From: a virus
IMG/VR virus record: IMGVR_UViG_3300042936_000545
Span: 1-22,934 of that record
DNA: 22,934 bases
Direction: 5' to 3' (one strand)
The translations under genes were made by a program, and so were the position numbers. Every line of letters begins with the position of its first letter. Position 1 is the first letter of the stretch. The notes below the pieces were generated by a model that saw only the letters and a list, made by a program, of their open reading frames with translations, made no database searches and was not told the DNA's origin. This document shows, in pieces, positions 12,419-19,127 of this stretch.

Positions 12419-13168
12419 ATGAATAAAAAAATCCTAATCATGATTGCGGCATTACTTGCCGTTGCTACTGTTAAAGCCGATGCTACTGCACCAGTTGTAG
12501 TATCAACAGCTTCTCCAGTCGCTATCACAGCTGATGCAACATACTACACCAAGTTCTTGAACAAGGGCGTTGTAGCATTTGATGACGTTGTTATTGCTGC
12601 TACCACAGTTGAAGCTTATGGCTTTGTTGCTGGCGTCAAGACCTACAACACCATCCAATCCAATCCAATTGGCAAGACCGTGGCCAGTTCTGGCTTGTTC
12701 AAGCGGGTTGATACCACGCTTGCCTACAAGTTCACCTCACCAATGGCGAACTTGTCGCTCGGCACGGCATACAGCTCTTATAGTAAGAGCGCAGCCAGTG
12801 TCGCAAGTTCCAATGAACCATTCGTCGCTCTTGACGGTACGGTTTATAAGACCTTCGCCACATGGGATGTTAAAGGCCGCGCCGATCTAACATCGCGCAC
12901 CAACAACATCGAAGCAAACGTTCGCCTACCATTCGGCTTTAACCACCTCAAGGTTGTGCCAGTTCTTGGCTACGGCTTCAACGATCCAACAGCCGCTACC
13001 ATAGCTGCTTTCAAGGATGCTAAACAATATTGTGTTGCTGGTATTGGTCTTGGTTACTACACCAAGGTTGCTACCCTAAACGCCGGTGTTTACCAACGCC
13101 GTGACAGTCTATTCACCGCAGGAAATACCGTAAATGGTGTTTCGGCTGGTGTTGCTGTAAAGTTCTAA
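12419..13168 (+). CDS. Secreted outer-membrane beta-barrel-like protein
   Basis: A 249-residue protein. Residues 1-20 are a classic Sec signal peptide (basic MNKK, hydrophobic core, V-K-A before the likely cleavage). The mature part has many alternating hydrophobic strands ending in turns, for example VLGYGFND and VAGIGLGYYT. It ends in VAVKF, with the terminal Phe used by the Bam machinery. That fits a barrel of about eight to ten strands in the outer membrane. Codons are richer in C and G at third positions than in neighbours, as in strongly expressed or recently acquired genes. It has its own promoter and strong terminator. Role unknown: possible pore, receptor block or surface change. Confidence 0.7.
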   Translation: MNKKILIMIAALLAVATVKADATAPVVVSTASPVAITADATYYTKFLNKGVVAFDDVVIAATTVEAYGFVAGVKTYNTIQSNPIGKTVASSGLFKRVDTTLAYKFTSPMANLSLGTAYSSYSKSAASVASSNEPFVALDGTVYKTFATWDVKGRADLTSRTNNIEANVRLPFGFNHLKVVPVLGYGFNDPTAATIAAFKDAKQYCVAGIGLGYYTKVATLNAGVYQRRDSLFTAGNTVNGVSAGVAVKF

Positions 13169-13187
13169 TAAAAAGTTAGTTCTAACA

Positions 13188-13219
13188 AAAAAAGCGCCCT
13201 TTAAACAGGGCGCTTTTTT
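13188..13219 (+). terminator. Strong Rho-independent terminator
   Basis: AAAAAAGCGCCCT pairs with AGGGCGCTTTTTT around loop TTAAAC. It ends the beta-barrel transcript and directly precedes the next promoter. Confidence 0.95.
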
Positions 13220-13227
13220 ATTGCTTA

Positions 13228-13255
13228 TTGACAAACTATATAAAATGTGTATATT
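13228..13255 (+). promoter_or_regulatory. Sigma70-like promoter, leaderless uvsE
   Basis: TTGACA (13228-13233), 16 bp, TATATT (13250-13255). The ATG is 6 bp further on, so the first transcribed base is probably at or next to the start codon. Confidence 0.7.
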
Positions 13256-13261
13256 GATTGT

Positions 13262-14221
13262 ATGATATTACCAAAAAATGTAGTTCCATCGCTTTGTTGT
13301 ATTCACACTGGCTTACAAAAAACTGGCGTCAAATTTAATGTTATGACTTATGCTCAATATAAAAAACTGGGCAAACAAGTTGCTATGAAAGTATTAGCAG
13401 ATCGTTCTTATAACAACATCAAAACAATTCATTCTATTGTCAAAGAGTGTGCCAAGAATGGATGGAATTATCGCATAGGCAGCAGTGTGTTTCCGTTGAT
13501 GACACATCCAGATTTAAATTTTAACGTAGATGATTTTTACAATGCTGCTGAGATTTATGCAGAGTTTCGTGATTGTGCAAATACTATCAAACAGAACAAG
13601 ATTCGTTGCAGTATGCATCCAGACCAATTTGTTGTTCCAGCCAGTCCAAACTCAAAAGTTCGTATAAATGCTATTCGCGACCTTGAACAACATGGCTATA
13701 TAATGGACTTGCTTGATTTGCCCAAAACACCAGAAGCACCTATTAACATTCATATGAATTGTTATAATAATGGTAACTTTAGTGAAGCTGCTGATAGATT
13801 CATTGAGTCATATAATCTAATGAGCAACAGTGTGCGTCCACGATTGGTATTGGAGTGCGAAGACAAAATTAAAAGTTGGAATACTAAATTGTTATATGAG
13901 CATGTGTATAAGAGAATCAACATGCCAATTACATATGACTCTCATCACCATAGATGCGGAAATACTTACGGTAACTTAACTCCGGAACAAGCATGTGATT
14001 TGGCAAGAACAACTTGGGGTAATCACAAACCTCTATTTCACTTTAGTAATGGAAAAAATTCCCCAATTGACAGAGCACATTCCGATTGCGTATATCAAAT
14101 ACACGAAGAATTGTTCAAATGTCCCACGGATGTTGATTTTGAATTTAAATTCAAAGAACAATCTATTATTAAATTTGTGGAGAAGTTCTCCATCCTAGAC
14201 ACTGTTTGTACTTCCCCTTGA
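13262..14221 (+). CDS. uvsE: UV-damage endonuclease (UvsE/UVDE family)
   Basis: A 319-residue TIM-barrel protein. The ATG at 13262 is preferred over a GTG 15 nt upstream that lies inside the promoter. Family motifs are RIGSSVFPLMTH (71-82), R115 with SMHPDQF (117-123), INIHMNCY, LVLECEDK and YDSHHHRC, which supply the His/Asp/Glu metal ligands. The enzyme nicks DNA 5' of UV photoproducts. Length is normal for bacterial UvsE. It gives the phage excision repair independent of the host and suits a sunlit aquatic habitat. Monocistronic under a strong promoter; no terminator was recognised after it. Confidence 0.9.
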   Translation: MILPKNVVPSLCCIHTGLQKTGVKFNVMTYAQYKKLGKQVAMKVLADRSYNNIKTIHSIVKECAKNGWNYRIGSSVFPLMTHPDLNFNVDDFYNAAEIYAEFRDCANTIKQNKIRCSMHPDQFVVPASPNSKVRINAIRDLEQHGYIMDLLDLPKTPEAPINIHMNCYNNGNFSEAADRFIESYNLMSNSVRPRLVLECEDKIKSWNTKLLYEHVYKRINMPITYDSHHHRCGNTYGNLTPEQACDLARTTWGNHKPLFHFSNGKNSPIDRAHSDCVYQIHEELFKCPTDVDFEFKFKEQSIIKFVEKFSILDTVCTSP

Positions 14222-14285
14222 TAAGAGATTACTTTATATATTACACAAATAATATGCTATAAATAAGATTTCTCGCAAAAAGTTA

Positions 14286-14313
14286 TTGACATTTTGGATA
14301 AAAAATACATACT
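14286..14313 (+). promoter_or_regulatory. Sigma70-like promoter
   Basis: TTGACA (14286-14291), 16 bp, CATACT (14308-14313). The same pair with the same spacing occurs at 20519. The leader to the ATG at 14357 is about 37 nt. Confidence 0.55.
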
Positions 14314-14356
14314 GATATTCGTTAAATCAATTAACAGCTAAACTAATAAAAATAAT

Positions 14357-14572
14357 ATGACAAAGACAAACAAAACAAAAAATGGCCGCAAGGTTTCCAC
14401 GCTCGTTCGTAATACTTCTTATGAACTTTCTTTCTCTCGTCCTGCCAAGGGCGTCAAGAGCGAGAGCACTCACCTAAACGTCACTGGCTTTAATCCAGCC
14501 ACCGGTGAAGTCAACAAGGTTCGCCTCGATGGTCGTGCCGTTGCTACCCTTCGCAAGATTCTTGCTAAGTAA
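14357..14572 (+). CDS. Small basic protein, probably highly expressed
   Basis: A 71-residue protein with a Lys/Arg/Thr-rich N-terminus, a central ELSFSRP...THLNVTGFNPATGEVNKV stretch with beta-strand character, and a helical C-terminus RAVATLRKILAK. No family is recognised. Codon choice shifts to C-ending codons, as in the beta-barrel gene, and it sits alone between a good promoter and a strong terminator. Both suggest abundant expression. A nucleic-acid-binding or host-takeover role is possible. Confidence 0.7.
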   Translation: MTKTNKTKNGRKVSTLVRNTSYELSFSRPAKGVKSESTHLNVTGFNPATGEVNKVRLDGRAVATLRKILAK

Positions 14573-14593
14573 TAATTAAAAAGGTTATAGTTC

Positions 14594-14626
14594 AAAACCC
14601 CCAACACAAAAAGTTGGGGGTTTTTT
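14594..14626 (+). terminator. Strong Rho-independent terminator
   Basis: AAAACCCCCAAC pairs with GTTGGGGGTTTT around ACAAAAA, followed by T. Its T-tract runs into the TTGACA of the next promoter. Confidence 0.95.
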
Positions 14627-14627
14627 A

Positions 14628-14656
14628 TTGACATTCTATATAAAGATGCCACATTA
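14628..14656 (+). promoter_or_regulatory. Promoter, leaderless RNA ligase gene
   Basis: TTGACA (14628-14633), 17 bp, ACATTA (14651-14656; weak -10). The CTATATAAA string in the spacer is shared with the uvsE promoter. The ATG follows 5 bp later. Confidence 0.5.
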
Positions 14657-14661
14657 AAGTC

Positions 14662-15777
14662 ATGAAAATTGATCTACAGTCCATCGATCCTGAATCATTT
14701 ATGGTGCATCAACACTTTGTTGGTGAGCATGAGTGCTTTTTGGTACAACCAATTCATTTTGGAGCGATTTGGGTAAAGGAAAATCTTATTTACCGTTCAT
14801 CCTTATGGGACAAGGACGGTAATCCTGTATCGTTGAGTTTCAAAAAGTTCTTCAATTACGACGAAAAGCCTGACATTTTTCCAGCACCTTCCAACCTAAC
14901 TGGTGCGAAGTTAATGGAAAAGCTGGACGGTTCTACTTTAATCTTTTCTCGCTACAAAGGTCAAACTGTTATTCGTACACGCGGAACTGTTGATGCTCGT
15001 AAGCAAGCAAATGGACATGAGATAGACTATTTGCTTCAAAAGTATCCAAAGTTTGCAGATATGTTGAATCAAGCCGACACATACGATCAATCGTTTATAT
15101 GTGAGTGGTTGAGTCCAACCAACAGAATTGTACTGAATTATGGCAATGAGCCAGACATGAAGTTGATTGCTGTAATCAACCACGCAGATTATACGCTTGC
15201 TCCGCAGAGTGTATTGGACTTGTATGCAAATAGTTGGGATTTACCACGTCCTCGCACTTTCTCTTACAACTCTGTTGAAGAAATGAAGTCGGCAGTTGAA
15301 GTGTTGAAAGACCAAGAAGGCTTGTGTGTATATTATGGTAACGAACAACAAATTCGTAAATTAAAAGCCGCCCAATATCTTTTTTTACATCGTGCAAAAA
15401 GTGAAATTTCTAGCGTAGACAAAGTGATTGATGTGTATATTGATTGGTTTATGTCACGTCACACATTATCACATGAACCAACTGGATATGTAGAATTCTT
15501 TGAGTATATAACTATAAAGTTTGACTTTGAGATTGCTACAATGGCAACTGGACATGCTTCGCGTATCTGTGATGCTATGAAAGAAGTTCACAGGATTATG
15601 AATGCATTGTTTGAGTTTGCGTCTGCTCGTATGAACATTCCTCGCAATATTGCCGCAAAGGAAGTATTACAAGCATATGGCAGCACAGGCAGAAGCGCGA
15701 TTATATTCAAAATGTTGGACCGCAAGACTATCGGTGCGGATGAATATAAGAAACTGCTATACCAAGTATTGAAGTAA
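14662..15777 (+). CDS. T4 Rnl1-like RNA ligase
   Basis: A 371-residue ATP-dependent RNA ligase. The nucleotidyl-transfer motifs are all visible: motif I KLDGST with catalytic K87, FICEW (145-149) for motif IIIa, EGLCVYY (219-225) for motif IV and K233/K235 for motif V. The upstream segment DGNPVSLSFKKFFN (52-65) is typical of the Rnl1 group. The helical C-terminal domain after about residue 250 matches Rnl1 architecture. It seals 3'-OH/5'-phosphate RNA ends, classically to repair tRNAs cut by host anticodon nucleases, which fits a phage carrying its own tRNAs. No Pnkp-type end-healing gene is in the window. Confidence 0.88.
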   Translation: MKIDLQSIDPESFMVHQHFVGEHECFLVQPIHFGAIWVKENLIYRSSLWDKDGNPVSLSFKKFFNYDEKPDIFPAPSNLTGAKLMEKLDGSTLIFSRYKGQTVIRTRGTVDARKQANGHEIDYLLQKYPKFADMLNQADTYDQSFICEWLSPTNRIVLNYGNEPDMKLIAVINHADYTLAPQSVLDLYANSWDLPRPRTFSYNSVEEMKSAVEVLKDQEGLCVYYGNEQQIRKLKAAQYLFLHRAKSEISSVDKVIDVYIDWFMSRHTLSHEPTGYVEFFEYITIKFDFEIATMATGHASRICDAMKEVHRIMNALFEFASARMNIPRNIAAKEVLQAYGSTGRSAIIFKMLDRKTIGADEYKKLLYQVLK

Positions 15778-15782
15778 CAAAC

Positions 15783-15818
15783 ATAGGGCTTGACTTTATA
15801 TAGTTCAAGCCCTATTCT
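15783..15818 (+). promoter_or_regulatory. Hairpin with embedded promoter
   Basis: A perfect 11-bp stem ATAGGGCTTGA (15783-15793) / TCAAGCCCTAT (15805-15815) follows the ligase gene. The same bases hold TTGACT (15790-15795), 17 bp, TATTCT (15813-15818). It may end the ligase message and start the next one. Confidence 0.55.
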
Positions 15819-15838
15819 GTTTTGTACATTTATACAAT

Positions 15839-16045
15839 ATGACAAAAACTAAAACTAAAGAAGTAAACACCAAGGAACAAGCCGCAAAGCGTTTAGTAAT
15901 TGGAGATAGAGTATTAAGTGCTTCGGGTAAGATACTTATGGTGTCTCTTGTAGTCAATAAATCAAATCGTACTATCGTTTTGTTTGACGGCGATATGGAA
16001 GTTGATTTTGATCCATACTTTCAAATTAGAGTTGTTGTGATTTAG
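15839..16045 (+). CDS. Small beta-rich protein, unknown
   Basis: A 68-residue protein with a Lys/Thr-rich N-terminus (about 17 residues). A compact beta domain follows: RLVIGDRVLSASGKILMVSL, a second strand pair NRTIVLFDGDMEVDF, then IRVVVI. The GDRVL...GK...V pattern resembles small SH3/KOW-like barrels, but no family can be named. Its promoter lies in the hairpin just upstream, and another promoter begins 3 nt after its stop codon. Confidence 0.6.
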   Translation: MTKTKTKEVNTKEQAAKRLVIGDRVLSASGKILMVSLVVNKSNRTIVLFDGDMEVDFDPYFQIRVVVI

Positions 16046-16048
16046 TTC

Positions 16049-16077
16049 TTGACTTTTTATAAAAACGAGTTCATAGT
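16049..16077 (+). promoter_or_regulatory. Sigma70-like promoter (TTGACT, 17 bp, CATAGT)
   Basis: TTGACT (16049-16054), 17 bp, CATAGT (16072-16077) followed by TATT, nearly identical to the promoter at 6413. A short leader carries AGGA (16088-16091) before the ATG at 16099. Confidence 0.65.
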
Positions 16078-16098
16078 TATTTGTATAGGATAAAAAAT

Positions 16099-16752
16099 AT
16101 GAATGTAATCAATCAACCAGTACTATGTTTGAACGGCGCTTGGCAAGTCTTGGACACCAAGACCGTCAAAGAGGCTTTCATCTCTATGCTTGGCGGAGAT
16201 GGTGGTAAAAACCCACCCGCTATGGCTATTGACATGACATTTCCAACCGACGAGGATGGCAAAGTTGATTGGAATTCTCCAGAATACACCAACCCAGTTG
16301 GCTGGGATGTCTGGAAAACCCTTCCAATCAGAGACTATGATTTGACTATTAGCACCGGCACCATGACTATTCGTGCTCCGCGTGTTATCATACAGCCAAA
16401 TTATAGCAAGATGCCAGTGGTCGTTCAACGTCCAACCAAAGACGCTATTAGAAAGCGTGACGGTGGCATCTGTCAATATTCTGGCAAGGTTCTTACAAAC
16501 AGAGAGGGCAATGTTGACCACGTTATACCTCGTGCTCAAGGTGGTAAAAATACCTTTGAAAACATGGTATGGAGTTGCAAGGAAATCAACTCGACCAAGG
16601 CAGACAAAACTCCTTCACAGGCAGGTTTGAGGCTTCTTCGTAAGCCATCGTCTCCAAAGCCAATTCCTCGCAGTTCTACTATCACGGTTGCACATCACCC
16701 AAGTTGGGTATACTTCATGAGTAATGTCACCGAAGTAAGAGGCGTAGCATAA
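16099..16752 (+). CDS. HNH endonuclease with N-terminal extension
   Basis: A 217-residue protein; the ATG at 16099 is chosen because AGGA lies 8 nt upstream, while an earlier start would overlap the promoter's start site. Residues 115-175 form the HNH domain: RKRDGGICQYSG, DHVIPRAQGG (140-149), N-x(3)-N and KAD. The second Cys of the usual CxxC is Ser (CQYSG), so the structural zinc may be absent. The N-terminal 100 residues (WQVLDTKTVKEAFISML) resemble proteins of the CRISPR-independent HNH group found in cyanophages and their hosts. Free-standing or homing-type nuclease. Ends before a terminator hairpin. Confidence 0.85.
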   Translation: MNVINQPVLCLNGAWQVLDTKTVKEAFISMLGGDGGKNPPAMAIDMTFPTDEDGKVDWNSPEYTNPVGWDVWKTLPIRDYDLTISTGTMTIRAPRVIIQPNYSKMPVVVQRPTKDAIRKRDGGICQYSGKVLTNREGNVDHVIPRAQGGKNTFENMVWSCKEINSTKADKTPSQAGLRLLRKPSSPKPIPRSSTITVAHHPSWVYFMSNVTEVRGVA

Positions 16753-16769
16753 AATCATATTGACAAACG

Positions 16770-16803
16770 AAAGGATGCTCTACAATATAGGGCATCCTTT
16801 TTT
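16770..16803 (+). terminator. Rho-independent terminator overlapping a promoter
   Basis: AAAGGATGC (16770-16778) pairs with GCATCCTTT (16792-16800), followed by T. TTGACA at 16760-16765 with TACAAT (16781-16786, 15-bp spacer) in the hairpin loop may form the promoter of the next gene. Confidence 0.85.
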
Positions 16804-16808
16804 ATATT

Positions 16809-17198
16809 ATGAATATCTTCCTAGAACTTGGAATCAACTTGTTATTTTCGGCAACACTAGTGTATATTTTTTACATTTATAAGATTCGCCCAACGCAACA
16901 ATCTTTTCAAGAATCGCTTAAAAAGCAAAAGGCAATGTTTATAGAATCCGGCAATGCTATAACCGACACGTTAAAGGTAGCATTTGAGAATTTGAAAAAA
17001 ACTAGTAACGACCAAAGTAAAACAAATGCAAAACTTGCAGAATATAATTCAAGATTACATAGAATTGAACAACGCCAACGTGGATTGGTTGGTAGCCGAG
17101 GCGGGGAAGATACAGATAACGGAGAATTTGGAAAAAGTGAACGAACTTCGTTCCAGAATCGCATTCGCTCAAAGGGAAACTCAGGAACTGAGAAGTGA
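16809..17198 (+). CDS. Membrane-anchored coiled-coil protein
   Basis: A 129-residue protein. Residues 5-25 are one transmembrane helix (LELGINLLFSATLVYIFYIY). From about 30 to 95 a long coiled coil runs on (QQSFQESLKKQKAMF, TDTLKVAFENLKKTS, AKLAEYNSRLHRIEQRQ). The last 35 residues are Gly/Ser/Arg-rich and look less like a folded protein; they coincide with a second, better-looking frame from 17026. The inner-membrane helix plus coil recalls phage i-spanins, but no lysis genes are near. Alternatively the two frames were one gene split by a +1 shift. Confidence 0.55.
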   Translation: MNIFLELGINLLFSATLVYIFYIYKIRPTQQSFQESLKKQKAMFIESGNAITDTLKVAFENLKKTSNDQSKTNAKLAEYNSRLHRIEQRQRGLVGSRGGEDTDNGEFGKSERTSFQNRIRSKGNSGTEK

Positions 17199-17265
17199 GT
17201 TGAAAAGTCTTGACTCTCTTTGTAAAAAACTTAAAATAAACAGCGATAAAGTATACATACAATGA
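17026..17265 (+). CDS. Coiled-coil protein overlapping the upstream gene
   Basis: A 79-residue, helix-rich protein (ENLEKVNELRSRIAF, RETQELRSELKSLD) read in the +1 frame relative to the membrane protein. It shares 173 nt with that gene and then continues past its stop. Its TGA overlaps the ATG of the next gene as ATGA, so translation of the chain is coupled. No lipobox or signal peptide, so it does not look like an o-spanin. It may be an independent overlapping gene, or the natural C-terminus of the upstream protein reached by frameshifting. Confidence 0.5.
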   Translation: MQNLQNIIQDYIELNNANVDWLVAEAGKIQITENLEKVNELRSRIAFAQRETQELRSELKSLDSLCKKLKINSDKVYIQ

Positions 17266-17477
17266 AAACTAACACAGAGAACGCTCGCATGGCAGAATTT
17301 GGCAAATTGGAAGTTGGAAATAAATTTTATTTGTCCAACCCAATCGGCATGAATGAGAATGCGGCATACACAAAAATCGTGAGTCAAAAAGACAGTGACG
17401 GTAAATGGTCAAATGCAAATAATGTATTTGGCTTGCGTACATTCGTTCAATATGACAAACGTATTTGGGTAAAATGA
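17262..17477 (+). CDS. Small protein, unknown
   Basis: A 71-residue protein (FGKLEVGNKFYLSN, TKIVSQKDSDGKWSNANNVFG, FVQYDKRIWVK) with beta character, like small phage proteins that describe a parameter-type fold; no family is named. Its ATG overlaps the previous stop and its TGA overlaps the next ATG, both in ATGA form. It is the middle link of a tightly coupled operon leading to the clamp-loader-like gene. Confidence 0.6.
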   Translation: MKTNTENARMAEFGKLEVGNKFYLSNPIGMNENAAYTKIVSQKDSDGKWSNANNVFGLRTFVQYDKRIWVK

Positions 17478-17947
17478 AAAAAGCAAAGTCTAAAGATTCC
17501 GTAGAGTCTAAGCCAAAAACCAAAAGTTTGTTTGATCATATCAATCATGTACGTGAGGGTAAAAACCCAAACTATTTTAGCACACTGACTGATGCTGACA
17601 AAAAGACATGGAGTAACTATATGGTGTGCAGATTCTTGAGTATGCAAGCCGAGCTTGTTGATACAATTAACGAGTTGCAAGCATACCAAGATAAGCTTAC
17701 ATCCGAGCAGTTTTATAAACTATGCATCGCTGTTGTACCAAAAGGTCGTAGATTTGACGCATATATCAAAAGCAAAGCAGACAAGTATAACAAAGACTTG
17801 CTTAGTTTATTGTCGCGTCATTATCAAGACAGTGAGCGGAATGTAGTAGAATATCTACAACTGTTATCCAGTAGCGAGTTGTTGAACATTGTTTCGCTGT
17901 ATGGTTATAGTGAAAAACAAATAGAAGATTTGCTTGAAAAGACTTGA
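17474..17947 (+). CDS. Clamp-loader small subunit-like protein (gp62 type)
   Basis: A 157-residue protein from the ATG at 17474 (ATGA overlap with the previous stop). The helical pattern LFDHINHVREGKN, WSNYMVCRFLSMQ, ELVDTINELQAYQ, FYKLCIAVVPKGRRFDAYIK followed by LLSRHYQDSERNVVEYLQLL is typical of phage clamp-loader A subunits (T4 gp62 family). These join the AAA+ subunit to load the sliding clamp onto primed DNA. The conserved hydrophobic-Pro-x-G-R/K-R-F/Y element is the most telling. The large subunit and clamp are not in this window. It is followed directly by the promoter for dNMP kinase. Confidence 0.6.
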   Translation: MKKAKSKDSVESKPKTKSLFDHINHVREGKNPNYFSTLTDADKKTWSNYMVCRFLSMQAELVDTINELQAYQDKLTSEQFYKLCIAVVPKGRRFDAYIKSKADKYNKDLLSLLSRHYQDSERNVVEYLQLLSSSELLNIVSLYGYSEKQIEDLLEKT

Positions 17948-17971
17948 CGAAAATGGTCAAGTTGCTATTCT
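17942..17971 (+). promoter_or_regulatory. Hairpin with embedded promoter, leaderless dNMP kinase gene
   Basis: ACTTGAC (17942-17948) pairs with GTCAAGT (17956-17962). TTGACG (17944-17949), 16 bp, TATTCT (17966-17971) form the promoter. The ATG is 8 bp downstream. Same design as at 15783. Confidence 0.6.
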
Positions 17972-17979
17972 CGTAACAT

Positions 17980-18600
17980 ATGAGTAACAATAAAAAAGTG
18001 GTGGGGCTTGGAGGTTGTGCCCGCGCAGGAAAAGATACATTTGCTGCCATTCTTGAAATGAAGCTTCAACAGGCTGGAAAGTCTGTGAAGAAAGTTTCTT
18101 TGGCTGGCCCATTAAAGCAGCAATGTGAGTTATTTTTAACAACTAATTTAGGTATATCGGCATTTACACAAGTCACAGAAGAAAAGAATATCATGCGCCC
18201 ATTCCTTGTATGGTACGGCGATGCTCAACGCAAACGCACCAATGGTAGATACTGGATTGAACTTGCAAACAAAGAAATTCAAGAAAGTAACTATGACTAT
18301 TATATCGTAACCGATGTTCGTTATGATGCGTATGAAAAAGACGAACTATATTGGTTAAAGACTGAAATGAATGGATTGCTATGCCATATCAGTAAATGGA
18401 TAGGCTCTGAACCATATACTCAGTTTGTTCCTCCTGCAAACGAACATGAGGCATTAAATGATCCAAAAGTTAGAGCTGCGGCACATCACAAAGTTGAATG
18501 GCGTGACGTTGGTAGAATATCTGCAACTGAATTGTTGCACGACCCTGAACTAACCGAGCATGTTGATGAGTTTATGATTAAGTATATCAATAAGCGTTAA
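17980..18600 (+). CDS. Deoxynucleoside monophosphate kinase
   Basis: A 206-residue P-loop kinase. The Walker A motif is GGCARAGKDT (11-20). A GPLKQQCELF helix, RPFLVWYGDAQRKR and YIVTDVRYDAYEKDEL (Walker-B-like Asp plus substrate-site Arg) follow. This fits phage dNMP kinases of the T4 gp1 group, which phosphorylate dNMPs for viral DNA synthesis and accept hypermodified nucleotides in some phages. Length is close to that group. Probably leaderless. Its stop overlaps the converging minus-strand gene by 4 nt. Confidence 0.8.
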   Translation: MSNNKKVVGLGGCARAGKDTFAAILEMKLQQAGKSVKKVSLAGPLKQQCELFLTTNLGISAFTQVTEEKNIMRPFLVWYGDAQRKRTNGRYWIELANKEIQESNYDYYIVTDVRYDAYEKDELYWLKTEMNGLLCHISKWIGSEPYTQFVPPANEHEALNDPKVRAAAHHKVEWRDVGRISATELLHDPELTEHVDEFMIKYINKR

Positions 18601-19049
18601 TTTACGCCATTATAATCGTCGTCGTCATCGTCATCCTCGTCATCTTGGTTTGCGTCCTCAAGTTCTTTCTTTAAATTTATAAAGTCTTCTTGAGTCAATC
18701 CAAGTTCATTTATAATTGCGGATATAAGAAAAGCCATTTCACGTGTAGATAATTTTTGTTTTTTTATACCCTGAGAAAACTTAGAGACGATTGCAGCAAT
18801 CAATTTTTTATTTTTTGATTGATCTGGTGGGTATATAATACCGGGTATAGGATTGTTCTCGTCGTGCATGTCCGAAATTTTTTCCATTTCCTCATCAAGC
18901 ATTTGTTTATACTCTTTGTCGCTTGATGTTACACTTTTGATTAGTGCCTTCAAATCTTCAATGTCTTGCTTCTTTACAACTTTTGCAACTGTGAAGTTCT
19001 TGAGTACTCCCGCTTTCTGTAAAACGTGACTGAAATGTGGTTTGTTCAT
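18597..19049 (-). CDS. Acidic-tailed helical protein, unknown
   Basis: A 150-residue protein. The first 110 residues are helical and Lys-rich (DIEDLKALIKSVTSSDKEYK, KKLIAAIVSKFSQGIKKQKL). The C-terminus has a run of about a dozen Asp/Glu residues. A Pro-rich hinge (PIPGIIYPP) splits the two helical parts. Acidic tails like this occur in DNA mimics and in phage scaffold or chaperone-type proteins; which applies here is unknown. Faces and slightly overlaps dNMP kinase, divergent from the PD-(D/E)XK gene. TATTTATT occurs about 20 nt upstream on its own strand. Confidence 0.6.
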   Translation of the reverse strand: MNKPHFSHVLQKAGVLKNFTVAKVVKKQDIEDLKALIKSVTSSDKEYKQMLDEEMEKISDMHDENNPIPGIIYPPDQSKNKKLIAAIVSKFSQGIKKQKLSTREMAFLISAIINELGLTQEDFINLKKELEDANQDDEDDDDDDDYNGVN

Positions 19050-19091
19050 CTATATGTTATTTCTTTGTTAATAAATATAACAGTATTTAAT

Positions 19092-19119
19092 TTGACATCA
19101 TATTTTCTTTGTGTATAGT
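19092..19119 (+). promoter_or_regulatory. Sigma70-like promoter, leaderless nuclease gene
   Basis: TTGACA (19092-19097), 16 bp, TATAGT (19114-19119). The ATG at 19128 is 8 bp beyond, with no room for a ribosome-binding site. Confidence 0.7.
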
Positions 19120-19127
19120 AGTTGGAT

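Noticed and set aside
12579-12890. 103-residue frame inside the beta-barrel gene
   Set aside because: Shadow frame caused by the C-rich codons of the real gene; it has no promoter or plausible protein features.
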